A stretch of 64,000 nt of DNA, from assembly GCA_008711295.1 (NCBI GenBank), contig VUYV01000181.1:1306413-1370412 (forward strand), in the 5' to 3' direction. Each line of letters opens with the position of its first letter. The stretch's first letter is position 1. Below are positions 12,280-23,311 of the stretch, piece after piece. The position numbers and the translations under genes were made by a program. Source of the stretch: Anarhynchus alexandrinus. Taxonomy: Eukaryota > Chordata > Aves > Charadriiformes > Charadriidae. The notes under the pieces were generated by a model. It made no database searches. It saw only the letters and a list, made by a program, of their open reading frames with translations, and had not been told where the DNA came from.

Positions 12280-12550
12280 AATTCATTTGGGGGGGACTTG
12301 TCTTTAAAGTGTCACTTTTGTGACAATGACACCTGTTATGTTAATAATTTTTCACTAATCTCTCTTTGTTTTCTACCTTAGCTACTGCAAATACATTAGA
12401 CACTTCATAGCCTTCTATCTAGCAGGTTCCCCCCCCCCCACTGCGTTAAAATATGTAACTGGAGTGCTTGATTTGCATCGCTGATAAAGCGAGGCTGAAT
12501 AAATACTCCTAGTTCATCCGAACTGAGCAGCGAACTAACTTTCTCGTGTC
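12280..12550 (+). promoter_or_regulatory. Candidate conserved non-coding element
   Basis: Complex AT-rich sequence: 'cacttttgtgacaatgacac', 'gttatgttaataatttttca', 'ctactgcaaatacattagac' and 'gctgaataaatactcc', interrupted by a C-run at about 12430-12439. A TATAAAA motif sits just upstream at 12231-12237, and a CpG-rich block begins about 300 bp downstream. No coding signal. Status rests on composition only. Confidence 0.25.
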
Positions 12551-12829
12551 ATCCCCGGAGCACTCGAAGTTGGTACTGGGGGAGAAGCAGCCATGGGAAG
12601 CGTCGGGGAGGGGGTTGCTTTTTGCAGATGGCATCGAAGGCGTGGGAGGCATCTGCAGCCTTCGAAAATTCCCAGCCTCGACGTGCTGAGAAAAGAGGAT
12701 GGAGGGGGGGGAAAAAGTAAGAGCTGAGGTTGGAAAGGTGGCCGGTATAGCCAGGGGGTGGTGGAGCTGGAAGGGGGATGCTGAAGCGGTGAGGAGATGG
12801 GGGGGAAAAGCTGCGGAAGGAAGGTTCTG

Positions 12830-13520
12830 GAAATGGGGTGAGGAGCAGCGGAGCAGCGTTAGCTCACGGCTCGAGGTGGGACACGCAGCAAGGAGTCGTG
12901 TGCGTCTGCCTTCGCCCCCGTGGCGGGTCCCTCCGCGCTGCCGCTGACAGCGAGCCGGGTATTTTTATCCCCCAGCGCGCTGGGCTGCGCGGGGAGTTTG
13001 CCGATTTCAGATTCTTGTCTTGAACTTGTTCCCTTCCTTCCTCCTCCTCGCTCTTCCCCTTCCCACCATCTGTCTGGGAGAAATACTTGTGCATCTACAG
13101 CGCCGCGGGGCGTAGCTGGTACCTTGACCTTTTCTCAGTGCTTTTTTCTCCCCCCTCCCCGCCTGGGTGAAGCAGATGGCAGAGCTGGGCTTGGGGGGGT
13201 ACCTCTGCCCCGCTCCTGCTGTGCGGAGCGGTCGGAGCATCCCTGTCCCGCGCAGGTCGGCTGTCCTGGTGCCGTGGGTCTTGCTGAGCTCCGGGAGAGA
13301 GCGATTCCATGCGGGAGCTAATCCTGCGTGTAAAGTGCCGGGAGTGTTGGATCGGTACCTTTGGAACGTTGGCGTAAACACAGGAATGCTTCGCAGCCGC
13401 CAGCCGGGGTCGAATCGCTTGGAACCGCCGGGCTCGCAACTGCGCGTGGCGTTAAAAGCGTCACGAAACTTTAATCCAGGGAAACTCCAGGGAACGCCAA
13501 GTTCTCTGGGAGGTGCGACG
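12830..13520. promoter_or_regulatory. Intronic CpG-island-like block
   Basis: CpG dinucleotides are dense: about 20 in 12840-13015 by hand count, and frequent again at 13100-13130 and 13195-13460. CpG is sparse in most surrounding intron. The block precedes a 53-bp minisatellite at 13703. It could be an orphan CpG island, an alternative ASTN2 promoter or a neural enhancer. I found no first-exon-like ORF with a splice donor that would decide between these. Confidence 0.4.
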
Positions 13521-13702
13521 GTGGCTGGGGGTGGCTGGCTTATGATGGAGAGTGTTTTCTGGGGCTGCCCCTCGGGGATGCCGGCAGGGTGTAGGGTGCT
13601 GTCCCCTCGCCGGCGAGGCTGTGCCGTGCTGGGGCAGAGCAGGGGACGCCTGGCGCTCTTTCTACATCCCTGCGGGAGTAGCATTGTCTCCGGCTTTCTG
13701 TG

Positions 13703-13961
13703 GGTACAGCACAGGCTGTGACCCCGGGGATGCGGGAAGCTGCGTGATGCTCCGCGGTACACCGCAGGCTGTGACCCTGCGGGGAGCTGCATGATGCTCT
13801 GGGGTACAGCACAGGCTGTGACCCTGGGGATGCGGGGAGCTGCGTGATGCTCTGTGGTACGGCACAGGCTGTGACCCTGGGGATGTGGGGAGCTGCATGA
13901 TGCTCCACGGTACAGCACAGGCTGTGACCCCGGGGATGCGGAGAGCTGTGTGATATTCCAT
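13703..13961. repeat. 53-bp minisatellite, 5 copies
   Basis: Units start at about 13703, 13756, 13803, 13856 and 13909 with 'ggtacagcacaggctgtgac' (variants in units 2 and 4). Each runs through a 'gggatgcggggagctg' segment to 'gatgctc'. Four units are about 53 bp; the second is 47 bp, having lost 6 bp. Copies differ by several substitutions, so the array is not brand new. Long minus-strand ORFs through here are by-products. Confidence 0.9.
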
Positions 13962-14059
13962 GCCATGGGGTTGCTCTTTCTGTTTCACCTGCGAGGGAGA
14001 GCCCGTGGGCTCGAAGGTTGGATTTGCCTTCAGACAAGGAGCGTGACATCTTACTTTTT

Positions 14060-14600
14060 GTCCTTCAAACCTTGTGTTATCTGCATATCTCGCTTCTCTC
14101 GGTAGTTATTCGTGTTTGAATGCAAGTTAGAAATGTTTGCATCAGTTAAAATGTTGTTGGTATCATGCGTTGGCTCGTGTAAAGATGAACTGTCATGAAC
14201 CTGATGCAGAATAGCTTAAAGGTGGTTGTGAAAGATCTTTGCGTTACAGCGCTACAAGAGACTGAATTTTCATTTGGTTGGCAAAGCCCAAAGATGGGAG
14301 TAAGTGTTAACGACAGGAGGAAATGCAATATCGTATTTGTCCCCAGAAATATGATGTTTGCTTTCAGTTAGGGCTTTTTTTTTTTTTTCCCCATTTAAAA
14401 ATAAATTGGACTTAGTTTCACAAGGCAACGTTACACTGTGAAAAGGCAGAGCACTTTTTGTTCAGGAAAGTGTCAGAATGAAATGTTTCTACTCTTCCAC
14501 ACTTTCCATATCCTCCCCGAAACCACTTAAGCTTTAGTTTCAGCTGATGTGAAACTGTCTGAGCGGATAAACCATTCCTTGAAAAACCTTGCCGAGCTCT
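14060..14600 (+). promoter_or_regulatory. AT-rich block, possibly conserved
   Basis: Repeat-free AT-rich sequence following the GC-rich minisatellite, with 'tgcatcagttaaaatgttgt', 'aactgtcatgaacctgatgc' and 'cagctgatgtgaaactgtct'. A T-run lies at about 14377-14390. There is no coding frame or repeat hallmark. Listed because of its contrast with surrounding DNA. Confidence 0.2.
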
Positions 14601-15084
14601 TCATGGAGTAACTGTGCCTAAACCAGAGGAGATGCGGTGCCGTGAGGGATGGCCGTGTGGGTCCGACGATTGCCCACCGAGTTTCTCCAGCTTCTGCAGC
14701 GCCTGGCCCTGGTGAAGGGGATGCTCAAATGCTCGCTGGTGTGAAACGGGGAAGAAGCTCATGCATACGTGATTTTTTTTCTCTGATTGTCATGAGGCTG
14801 CTAATATAGCAGAGGACTTTTTTTTTTTTTATGTGCGTGTGTGGATCTTGCTGCTGTAGGAAGTTGGGCAAAATTCCCACCGGCTTAATTGGGAGCAACA
14901 TCAGGCCAAGTGTGGCTATTTTTACCTGTCACTGCTCCCACTCCGCCTTCTCCCTCCCACCTCCATCCACCCGGACAAGAGGGAGTGAGCTCCGCTTCAG
15001 CCTTCCGAAGGTCTCTGCCAGCTCCCGGCAGCAGCCGCGCATTCACGGTGTGCAGCAAAGGAAAATGGGAGGGGGGGGGGGGGG

Positions 15085-15085
15085 N
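15085..15085. other. Ambiguous base (N) after a poly-G run
   Basis: A single N follows 14 G residues (15071-15084, after an earlier GGGA). The sequence around it is not duplicated. This is most likely an unresolved homopolymer length or a compressed assembly gap. Confidence 0.95.
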
Positions 15086-17479
15086 ATCCAATTATCTAAA
15101 ACTGCAGGAAAATAATTATTTTTGAAGGGAGCTGTTCAGACTGGCTGGGCTTTGCCCTGGGTGGGAGCTCCCCAGGGCCGGGCTGGATTTGTGACGGCAG
15201 TGGCTGGAGAAGGGAGCGAGCGGGAGCATCAGCCCCAGTTCTGCTGGGAAACGCTCAGCTTTCGGGGGTTTGGCACTTTGTGTGTTGCTCTTTATCCAAC
15301 AGGGAAACCAGCTGTTTTCCCTTCTAGCCTCCTTCTTTCTAGCTCCTCAGGGCAGAACAACCCCCTTATTTTTTTTTTTTTTTTTTTTTTTTGCATGAGG
15401 AGGCAAGAAACCTGCCCTGCAGGGGGATGGCAGCAAAGCTGACTGATGCTTTAGCAATGTCGGGTATCTCTGTTTCACTTCCCAGAGGTATATCTGGTTA
15501 GGAACTCATCGCCAGCCTCCCCTTAGGCAAGCTCGAGCTCTCCCGCTGTCCTGGGCATGGTTTTCCTCATTGCACCAAACTGGTGAGACTCGGGGTGGAA
15601 CCAAGGTGGTGACGGCAGCGATGGGGGGGAGCAGCGAGCAGCCCCCGGAGTTGAATTTTTACCGCTTAGTTTGCAAACGTTGGAGCTGTGGTGGTTTTGG
15701 GAGCATCGTTCCGCAGGGGTCTGTGTTGGGGGTGGGTTTGATAAGGCAGAAGGGACGGGCAGCCCCGTCTGGGTGCTGTGGGCTGCAGCAGCCTGGCAGC
15801 CGTCAGCGGCGTTGCCATGGGGGGAACGGCTGGATGGAGGGCGCCGGGTAATGCCCCAAAGGGACTGACGCGGTACGATTAAGCTGCAGGTTTTGCTTGC
15901 CCTCTCCTGGAGATCCATCATTATTCACGCCAGCACCGGGCCTGTCAGACTCCCTCTGCCGCAGAAATGAATGATTTGAACTCGCCGACCAGCTCGTGCG
16001 CTGGGATGCGGCTCGGCGAGGGCTCTGCGGGTACCGGGGACCCGATCCCACACAGCATCCTTGGGATGGCCAGGACCTCAGGGGTGGCGAGTGCAGGGCG
16101 GCTGCTAATCCCACCGCCCTTCCTTGTGGCAGGGGCTTGGGATGCGGAGCTGTTTAGACACCCTCTCGGGACCCTGCGGGTTTAGGCACTTCTGCATCCC
16201 CCTGGGAAAGCGGTCCTTCAGCTGTGAGCAGCATCAGGCGGTTGGGAGATGATGCGGGAGGAATTATTGGGGTGCTGTGAGGACGGAGTGGTGGATGTGG
16301 GATTAGGTAAGGAAGAGGCTCGTTTACAAACTGCAAACAAGAGCAGTGATTGCTGCAAGGCTCGTAGAAAGAAACAGAAATAAGACAACAGCTCCAGGTA
16401 TGTCGATCTATCGCTTGAATGAGTGCCAAGGATTCCTCTCGCCCCGCAGCATCCCGCTAACAAGCTGTGAGATGCCCCTCGGCTGCGTGGCTGAGGATGC
16501 AGTTATTAAGTGAGGGTTGTGCCCTCGGGCTGAGGTTACGGGAGGGGACGTGGATGTGGTTGGGGAAGGGCGTTGCCAGCGACCGCTTTCTTGCCCACCC
16601 TATGTGCCCTGCGAGGAGGGGCTGGTGCTGTCACTGCCTGCAGCTCCCAGAGAGACACAGCCAGTTTGTCACTGGTCCTGTTTGGCACCTAAAATCTCGA
16701 GAATCAGTTGCCTGGGCATGCCGGTTGGGCTTGGGAAGGCTGGTTGGGCTGACAGATCTTGGCTCCCTCTTTGAGGGCTACCTTGACCTTGTCTCAAGGC
16801 ATCCTCAGTACCGGTTCGGGGTCGTTCTGTCCCAGGTCCAGCTGGGATGCTCGTGGCTTGTGCTGGGATGAACGCTGCAGCACTAGCTGTAGCGTGGAGC
16901 CGTTTTCAGTTCTCCTCTCCCTCTCCGTGTACTTGAACCGCCTCTGCCATGCCCCCAGCTCATCCTCCCCTTGTCTGGGGGCCGAGGGAGGAGGAGTCAG
17001 GCAGGTGGTTCTAGGAGCTGATGCTCAGTCCTGGGAATTGGGGAATAACCTCGCCAAACCAGAGGAGTGAAGTGACCTGATTCCTCTCCCCTCAACCCTG
17101 TGCTCCCTGGAAGGCAGGAGCGAGCTGGGCTGTTTGCTGGTTTGCGTTTCCCCCCCGTAGGTCAGGGAAGTGGGGGTTTGCGGCAGTGTTTCGGCAGCCT
17201 GTGTCTGGGCTGCGGGGAGGGCTGAGCCCGGCGTCGGGCAGAGACACGGGCATGGGCAGAGTTCTCGGCCAAGCTGCTCCTGCCTTAGGGTACTGCCTGC
17301 TTTGGATTTGGCTGCCACAGTCCCTATGCACCCACCCTGGACGTGTACCCCTGCCCGGCTGCCAGCCCCGGCACCCCGCACCGCTGCCGGGCAGAGCCTT
17401 CCCTGCGGGCTCTGGGGACGAGCCCTTCCCGGTGGCGTGGAGGTGTCCTTCCCCAGCTGAGATGGGTTGGGGTGAAGCA

Positions 17480-17870
17480 AGGCTGGGAGAGCTGGGGGTG
17501 TTCAGCCTGGAGAAGAGAAGGCTCCAGGGAGATCTTATTGCGGCCTTCCAGTACCTAAAGGGGATACAGGAGAGCTGGGGAAGGACTTTTTACTGGGGCA
17601 TGGAGTGATAGGACGAGGGGGAATGGCTTCAAACTGGAAGAGGGGAGATTTAGATTAGATATTAGGAAGAAACTTTTCCCTGTGAGGGCGGTGAGCCCCT
17701 GGCACAGGTTGCCCAGAGAAGCTGTGGCTGCCCCATCCCTGGAGGTGTTCAAGGCCAGGCTGGACGGGGCTTGGAGCAACCTGGGCTGGTGGGAGGTGTC
17801 CCTGCCCAGGGCAGGGAGGTGGAACTGGATGATCTTCAAGGTCCCTTCCCACCCAAACCTTTCTATGATT
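17480..17870 (+). mobile_element. CR1 LINE 3' fragment, sense
   Basis: Begins 'aggctgggagagctgggggt' and 'gttcagcctggagaagagaa', passes 'attagatattaggaagaaac' and 'ggttgcccagagaagctgtg', and ends 'aacctttctatgatt'. This is the last ~390 bp of a CR1, including the end of its ORF2 region and 3' UTR, with no intact reading frame. Only one and a half terminal octamers remain. Confidence 0.95.
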
Positions 17871-20599
17871 GACCATGGCAGCTGCAGACCCTTGAGGGGC
17901 ATGTGTCCCTGCCTGTGTGCACCCCGGCTGGCCTTGGCTTCGTGGCAGGAGGTAGTCCTGAGTGGAGGTGCCCCGTGTTGGCTTTGGGCGACTTGTGCTG
18001 CACAGGGCACGGTCATCTGGAGATCCTGGTCCTGCCAACCAGGCAGACCTTCCTGGAGGGAGCTCTGGGCACGTGTGAGCATGTGAGCAGGCTGCGGGGC
18101 TGGCTCGAGCTCTCCACCGTGGCACGGGGCAGCTGAACCTGTGGAGGTACATGGTGCTGGTCTTGCCAGCATGAGGCACGACGATGGGAAGAGCGGCTTT
18201 AATGATTAAGTTATGTGCTGTGTACCTCTGCCAACCGCTGTTTTAAGCCATCGCACTTCATCCGACTATGCCTTGCCTTTCGGCTGGGTGTCTCTGCTGC
18301 CACACCATCTCTCACCACGCTCCCTTTCCATGCCCGGATGGCTGGGGCTGTCCCTTTACTTTCCCGGTTGGTCGTCTTCCTTGCTTCTCCCTCGAAAAAA
18401 GCAATTAGATGTTGGACTCATCCTTCCCTGGAGGCCGTGGCTCCGGGCTGCGATGCTCCAGCTGCAGAGGGTTTCACCTGCTGTACCCTCTGGGTACCCT
18501 TCCAGCTGCAGCATCCTCAGCAGAGCAATCACCCCCAGGGAGGAGAGAGGAGGCTCATAGCCCCTCTGCCAGCTACCCTGCCTTTTGGGTCATGAAACTT
18601 TGAGGCAAAATCCCTCTATTTCATCCTCATGCGCTCAAGCCTGCGTGCCCAGCAGTGCTCATGTCTGCAGGCTCGCTGGGGCGAGGGCACTGGGGTGGGC
18701 ACGATGTCTCCCTGGGAGACCTCGGTGTCACTTTTGGGGGCTTGGTACGGCAGTTTGGGGTGCAGGGGGGCTGCACAAAATGGGGGGTGCTTCCTCCAGC
18801 TTTCCCTGTGCTGGCTGGGGGATGCAGGAGGGGTGATGGCTCTGCCCTGGCCACTGAGCAACGCGATGGCCCCAGGGTGCATCCACTCACCTCCTGCCAC
18901 AGCTCCGTCCCCCGTCCCCTCGGCTCAGCCACGTTTCCCTTAGCAAGAAAAAGTGGTGTGGGTTGTGGTTTTTTTTTTTTCTTTCCTTTTTAAATGGTAC
19001 TTTTCACTTTTTTTTTTTTTCTCTCTCCATGCTCTTCCTCCTTGGCATGCAGGTCAGCGAGGGGAGGGAGCCTTCAGCCAAGCTCTCCATCACATGTCCC
19101 TTGTTTTTTGTGTGTTATTTTTTTCCCCCCACCGCTGCCCTTGCCAAGGGAAGGACATTGTATAGCCGCTGAGACTGGCAGGGGCTGTAATGCTGCCTGC
19201 CAATAGCCTCGATGTCTGAAAAGGCTTAGGCAATCCAAGCTCTAAATTAGCTCCCAAATCATCATCTTCCCTTTCTCCGGTTAGAACGCCCTGCGGAGCA
19301 AGCCCCGGCTCCCCTTTTGTCCCCGGGCTCCCCGGCGAGCGGCTGGCTCTGCAGTCCTGCCGGGGGGGCTTTCCCCGGAGAGCACAGTGTGATGGTCCCA
19401 CGGGGATACCGGGAAGATCCTCGGCATGGCGTGGCTCGAGGGAGAGAGGTTTGGGGGAGAGGTAAATTTCTGGCGTGCCTTCTCCCAGCCTTTGCCACCC
19501 TGTCCCCCCCCCCTCCCGGCTGCCTCCCCTTGGCAGGACGGTGGGGTTCTGGGCTGCGGGGTGATGGATGGCTGCCGAAAGCCGCCCTGGCGAGGGGGCT
19601 GACCCAGCCTGCGCTTGCCCCAAGGATGCTGCTGAGAGCGGCCAAGGTCACAGCATCACCGGGACATCTGGGGCCAGATGGAGCAGGGGGTGTGCTGGCT
19701 GTGTATCTGGTAGAGGAGGGGACAGCCTGTGCCGTGTCCAGCTGTCTGGTCGTCCCCCCCCCCACAGCACCTCGTTTCTGCCCTTGCCAGGGCAACTTGG
19801 CGCTGGCAGGGGCTGCGCTGTGAGGTGGCAGCGTCCCCGTGTCCCCGTGCCCTGCGGTGGCAGGGTGGCCGCAGGGCAGCTTTTCTCCCGCGGCACTCGG
19901 GGAGAGGCGGTTCGGCAGCGGCTGAGCCCTGGGCAGTGCCGCTGCCTTTCGGCGTGGCTGTGTGTCGTGGGGCTTCGTCTTTTACTTCTGCTTTCTCCCC
20001 TCTTGGGGGGGAAGCGGAAAGGGCTCAGCTTTGCCATCTCTCCTGGAAATTCGGGCTTCGGCTCTCAAATGCCTGGCGGTTCAGCACCCCCCCGCCAGCA
20101 CCCCAGCCTTCTCCACCGAATACAAATCATTCTTTAAATGTCTCCAACAACTCTCTGCAGGCAGCTTTTGGCGCTCGGGTGCTGCGAACAGAGCGCAGGC
20201 GTCGCATCTGAGATGCTCTCCTCACCCCAAACCATCCCAGAAAGGGCTCCTGCGCGTTGGGGCTGTCGGTGTCCCTCCTGGCTCTGCCTGCGGGCGAGGA
20301 AGGGGATCCTTCCCCGGAGGGCTGAGCATCACCAGGGCACCTTGCTGCGGCTCAGCAAGGCAGGCAGCAGGGCTGTGCCGCCGCCGCCAGCATCGCTCCC
20401 ACTCGGAGCCCTTGGAGGTGGCCCGTGCGTGGGAGAGAGCGGGAGCTCCACAGAGCCGCCTCGGGCGGCCAGTTCTGCCTGCTTCATCCCAGCGGTGGGT
20501 GCCTTGGGAAACGGCAGAGGAAAATTCCACTTCTAGAGGCATGTAACTTGATTTTGGCTTTTTTTTTTTTGTATTATTTTTTTTTAAAAAGGCTCTGTC

Positions 20600-20775
20600 G
20601 AGCTCCCCCTCCCCGTGCTATGCAGCCAGCTCTGAAGCAGAAGTGATACTTTCTGCCAATGCAATGATTAGCCTTTCTGCTAATGACCCAAGAACACTGT
20701 CCAAAATAAATGAGCCCAACCTGCTCATCTTATTAGCCAAATGATTGCAAAGAAAGAGGAAATATCTGCAAAAAC
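20600..20775 (+). promoter_or_regulatory. Candidate conserved non-coding element
   Basis: Complex sequence nearly free of CpG, with 'tgccaatgcaatgattagcc', 'tttctgctaatgacccaaga' and 'ttattagccaaatgattgca'. There are three TAAT/ATTA cores within about 110 bp. A GC-rich intron on both sides makes it stand out. No coding potential; enhancer role inferred from composition only. Confidence 0.3.
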
Positions 20776-22019
20776 CGCTTAGGCAGCCGGAATTTGGAAG
20801 CGTGTTGGAGTCGTTGCTCAAAGTATGGAGAGGAGCCATATGTCTTCAAAAAACTGGTCCTCTCCTGGAGCAGGGAGAGCCCTTACAGTGTGAGGGGGGA
20901 TCTGCTCAGCCCCTGCTTCCCCTTTTGCAAGGTGGCTCTGCGGGGCTGGAGCTGTGTCTGTCCCCGAGCTCTGCTGGCTCCCAGGGTAGAGAAGCTGGGG
21001 ACGGGCAGATATTTCTCCTTCTGTCCTCCGTGTCTGGTTTGTGGCTTCCCACATCCTTTAGGTGACGAGCAGCAGCACTGGGATGTTGGTCAGGAGAGCA
21101 GCTGATGCGGTAACCAGTACTAAGTCATCGTTCTTATGTCCTTCAGGCTCTTCCCAATGCACTTGGCAAGGTCGTGGAGCATCCTTGTTTCATGTGAGGA
21201 GGAATAAAGGAAGAGGTGTAGAGGCATGGGGGGGGGTTCTGCAGGGAAGGGAGGTGAGGGGGAACTCTTGCGTGCAAACCCCGTCTCATGGGTCACGGTG
21301 ATGCTCGAGTAAAATGAGGGTTCACCTTGGGGAGGGATTTTCCTCTCTGTGTAAATGGGAGAGAGAAACGGGGCTGGGTGCAGGAGACGGGGTATGTTAG
21401 GAGGAGAGCGAGTGCGTGGAGAAGCTGGAGGGCTGGGGGCAAGACCCCCTCCCTGATTTTAGGAACAGCTTGGGCAAACTCCATTTGAAAGGTGGCTTGT
21501 CGCGCCGGTTGCCACTCATGTGTGCTGGTAGGTCTCTCACCAGCTGAAAGCCCTGACCCTGGCGCGTGGCTCTGCAGGGGGTGACAGCGGTGACCGTCCC
21601 AGAGAAGGGGGCTGAGACGAGCACAAAACACATCCCCCTGTAGCCTCGAAGCTGTGTCACATCAGAGGACGTGCGTGAGTCTCACATCTTGTTTGATAGC
21701 AGGGAAAAACGCCCTTGTTCCTCTCGTCCCCTCGAGCCAGGGAGACCTGGCTCACCTTGCACGAGGCCCTAAAAACTGCTGAGGAGGAGGAGGTCATCCT
21801 CCTTCCAGCACCCGGCGTGCACGCCATATGCTTCTCTGCAGCACGGCCGATGCTCGCTCGCTGGGCACGGCCGCTCGCGTGGGCTGGTGCCACGGGCTGC
21901 TGCGGGGGTCCCACCAGCCCCTCGGCATCGCGGGTCCCGGCGTCCCATCGGGGCTCTTCAGCAGGCAGGTACGCAGAGCTGGCGTGTAACCAGAAGCACT
22001 TCAGTCATATTACGTGTCT

Positions 22020-22105
22020 CTGTGTGCGCGTGTATATGAAATATATGCTTTATATACATATATGTGCATGTATCACTATTTTTATATATATATTACTGAG
22101 CTGGG
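22020..22105. repeat. TA-rich low-complexity tract
   Basis: Runs of TATA/ATAT, including 'tatatacatatatgtgcatg' and 'tttttatatatatattactg', mixed with alternating GTGTGCGC. Simple-sequence DNA, not a promoter by itself. Confidence 0.75.
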
Positions 22106-23311
22106 ATCTGGAGGGTGTAATGTACAGAAATAGGATCCATGACTTCTTTATTTTTTTAGTTTAACTGCGTTCATATATAGCTAGTTCTTTGCTCCTTTCC
22201 ATCTTACACAGGCTTAAATTGTGCTTTGGACTTCTTTCTTCCTTTCCTCATTGGTGAGGGAATTACTAATTATATGGGTTTTGTTCTGAGAAGTTTCAGT
22301 TTTAAACGATTATCTGTGCCGGAAAACATCCTGGTGGTGCAAATGTTGAAAACTTGAACATGGAGTGGATAAGCAGATGCCCCTCGCTGTCTTTGCACCC
22401 ATCTGTGTCTTTGGCTGCACCGGGTGGCCCAGGAGAGCACCGGCGGCCCCTGGGGTTTGGGGGTCGGTGAGAGGCGGGTGCGAATGGAGCCCCACCTGCG
22501 CGCCCCGGGCTGCTTTGTGAAGAGTTGACTTGTGCTAATTTTTCATTGTCATAGTCTTAAACAAGTTTTTCAGGTTAACACTGAAGTCGTTTGGCTTTGG
22601 AAGGTGTGGCGTTTTGTGAGAGCAGGGTTGTGTTTTGTTTCATTTTGGGTTTTTTTAAGTGGGGGGAGTTGTTTTTTTCAGTACCCCCAGCCCCCTCCAC
22701 ATGTCTACCCTGTCGATGGTACTGGCATCGGTTGGGATGCTGCAGAGATACTGCCTTTCTCCAGGGTTTTGCAGGATGAGGATGACTTTTCCTTAGGATC
22801 TCTGGAGTGGAAGGATTTTGCAGAGGTCATTGACTCCGTCTCTTTGCCCCGGGGCAGGATCAATAACTGTTTGTCTCTGGTGATGGATGTTTCTCTGTCC
22901 TGTTCTGCAAGACTTGCCTGTCCCCCGGGTGGTTGTTCCAGCCGGTGCTATCAGCCGTGGGCTTGGACCGCGGCTGACCCGAGGAGGAGCCGCCCCACAA
23001 ACCCCACACAACACCCCGCCTTCAGCCCAGCTTTGCCACAGCCTCGTATTTCAGATAACTTTTACAGTGTTTGGACTGATTTAAATCAGCAGGTGGCTTG
23101 AAGGGATTGATGGAAAGCCTTTTCCTGTAAATGTTTTGCTCCGAGGATTTAGCGTTGGTGGGGAGCAGGAACGCAGGCTGGCATCCTCCTCGTGCCATGG
23201 CGCTGCCCACCGCTCCTTGCCCAGAGGTTGCAGACACACGTACGTGTGGAGGATGACTATCTGCTTTTTAACAAGAGGAGTCTAAGCACTCGTGTCTGTC
23301 TTTCCAAGGCA

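Noticed and set aside
13007..13966. 319-codon minus-strand ORF
   Set aside because: It runs through the 53-bp minisatellite and the CpG-rich block. The protein is repeats of translated minisatellite with no domain, and overlapping ORFs exist in other frames.
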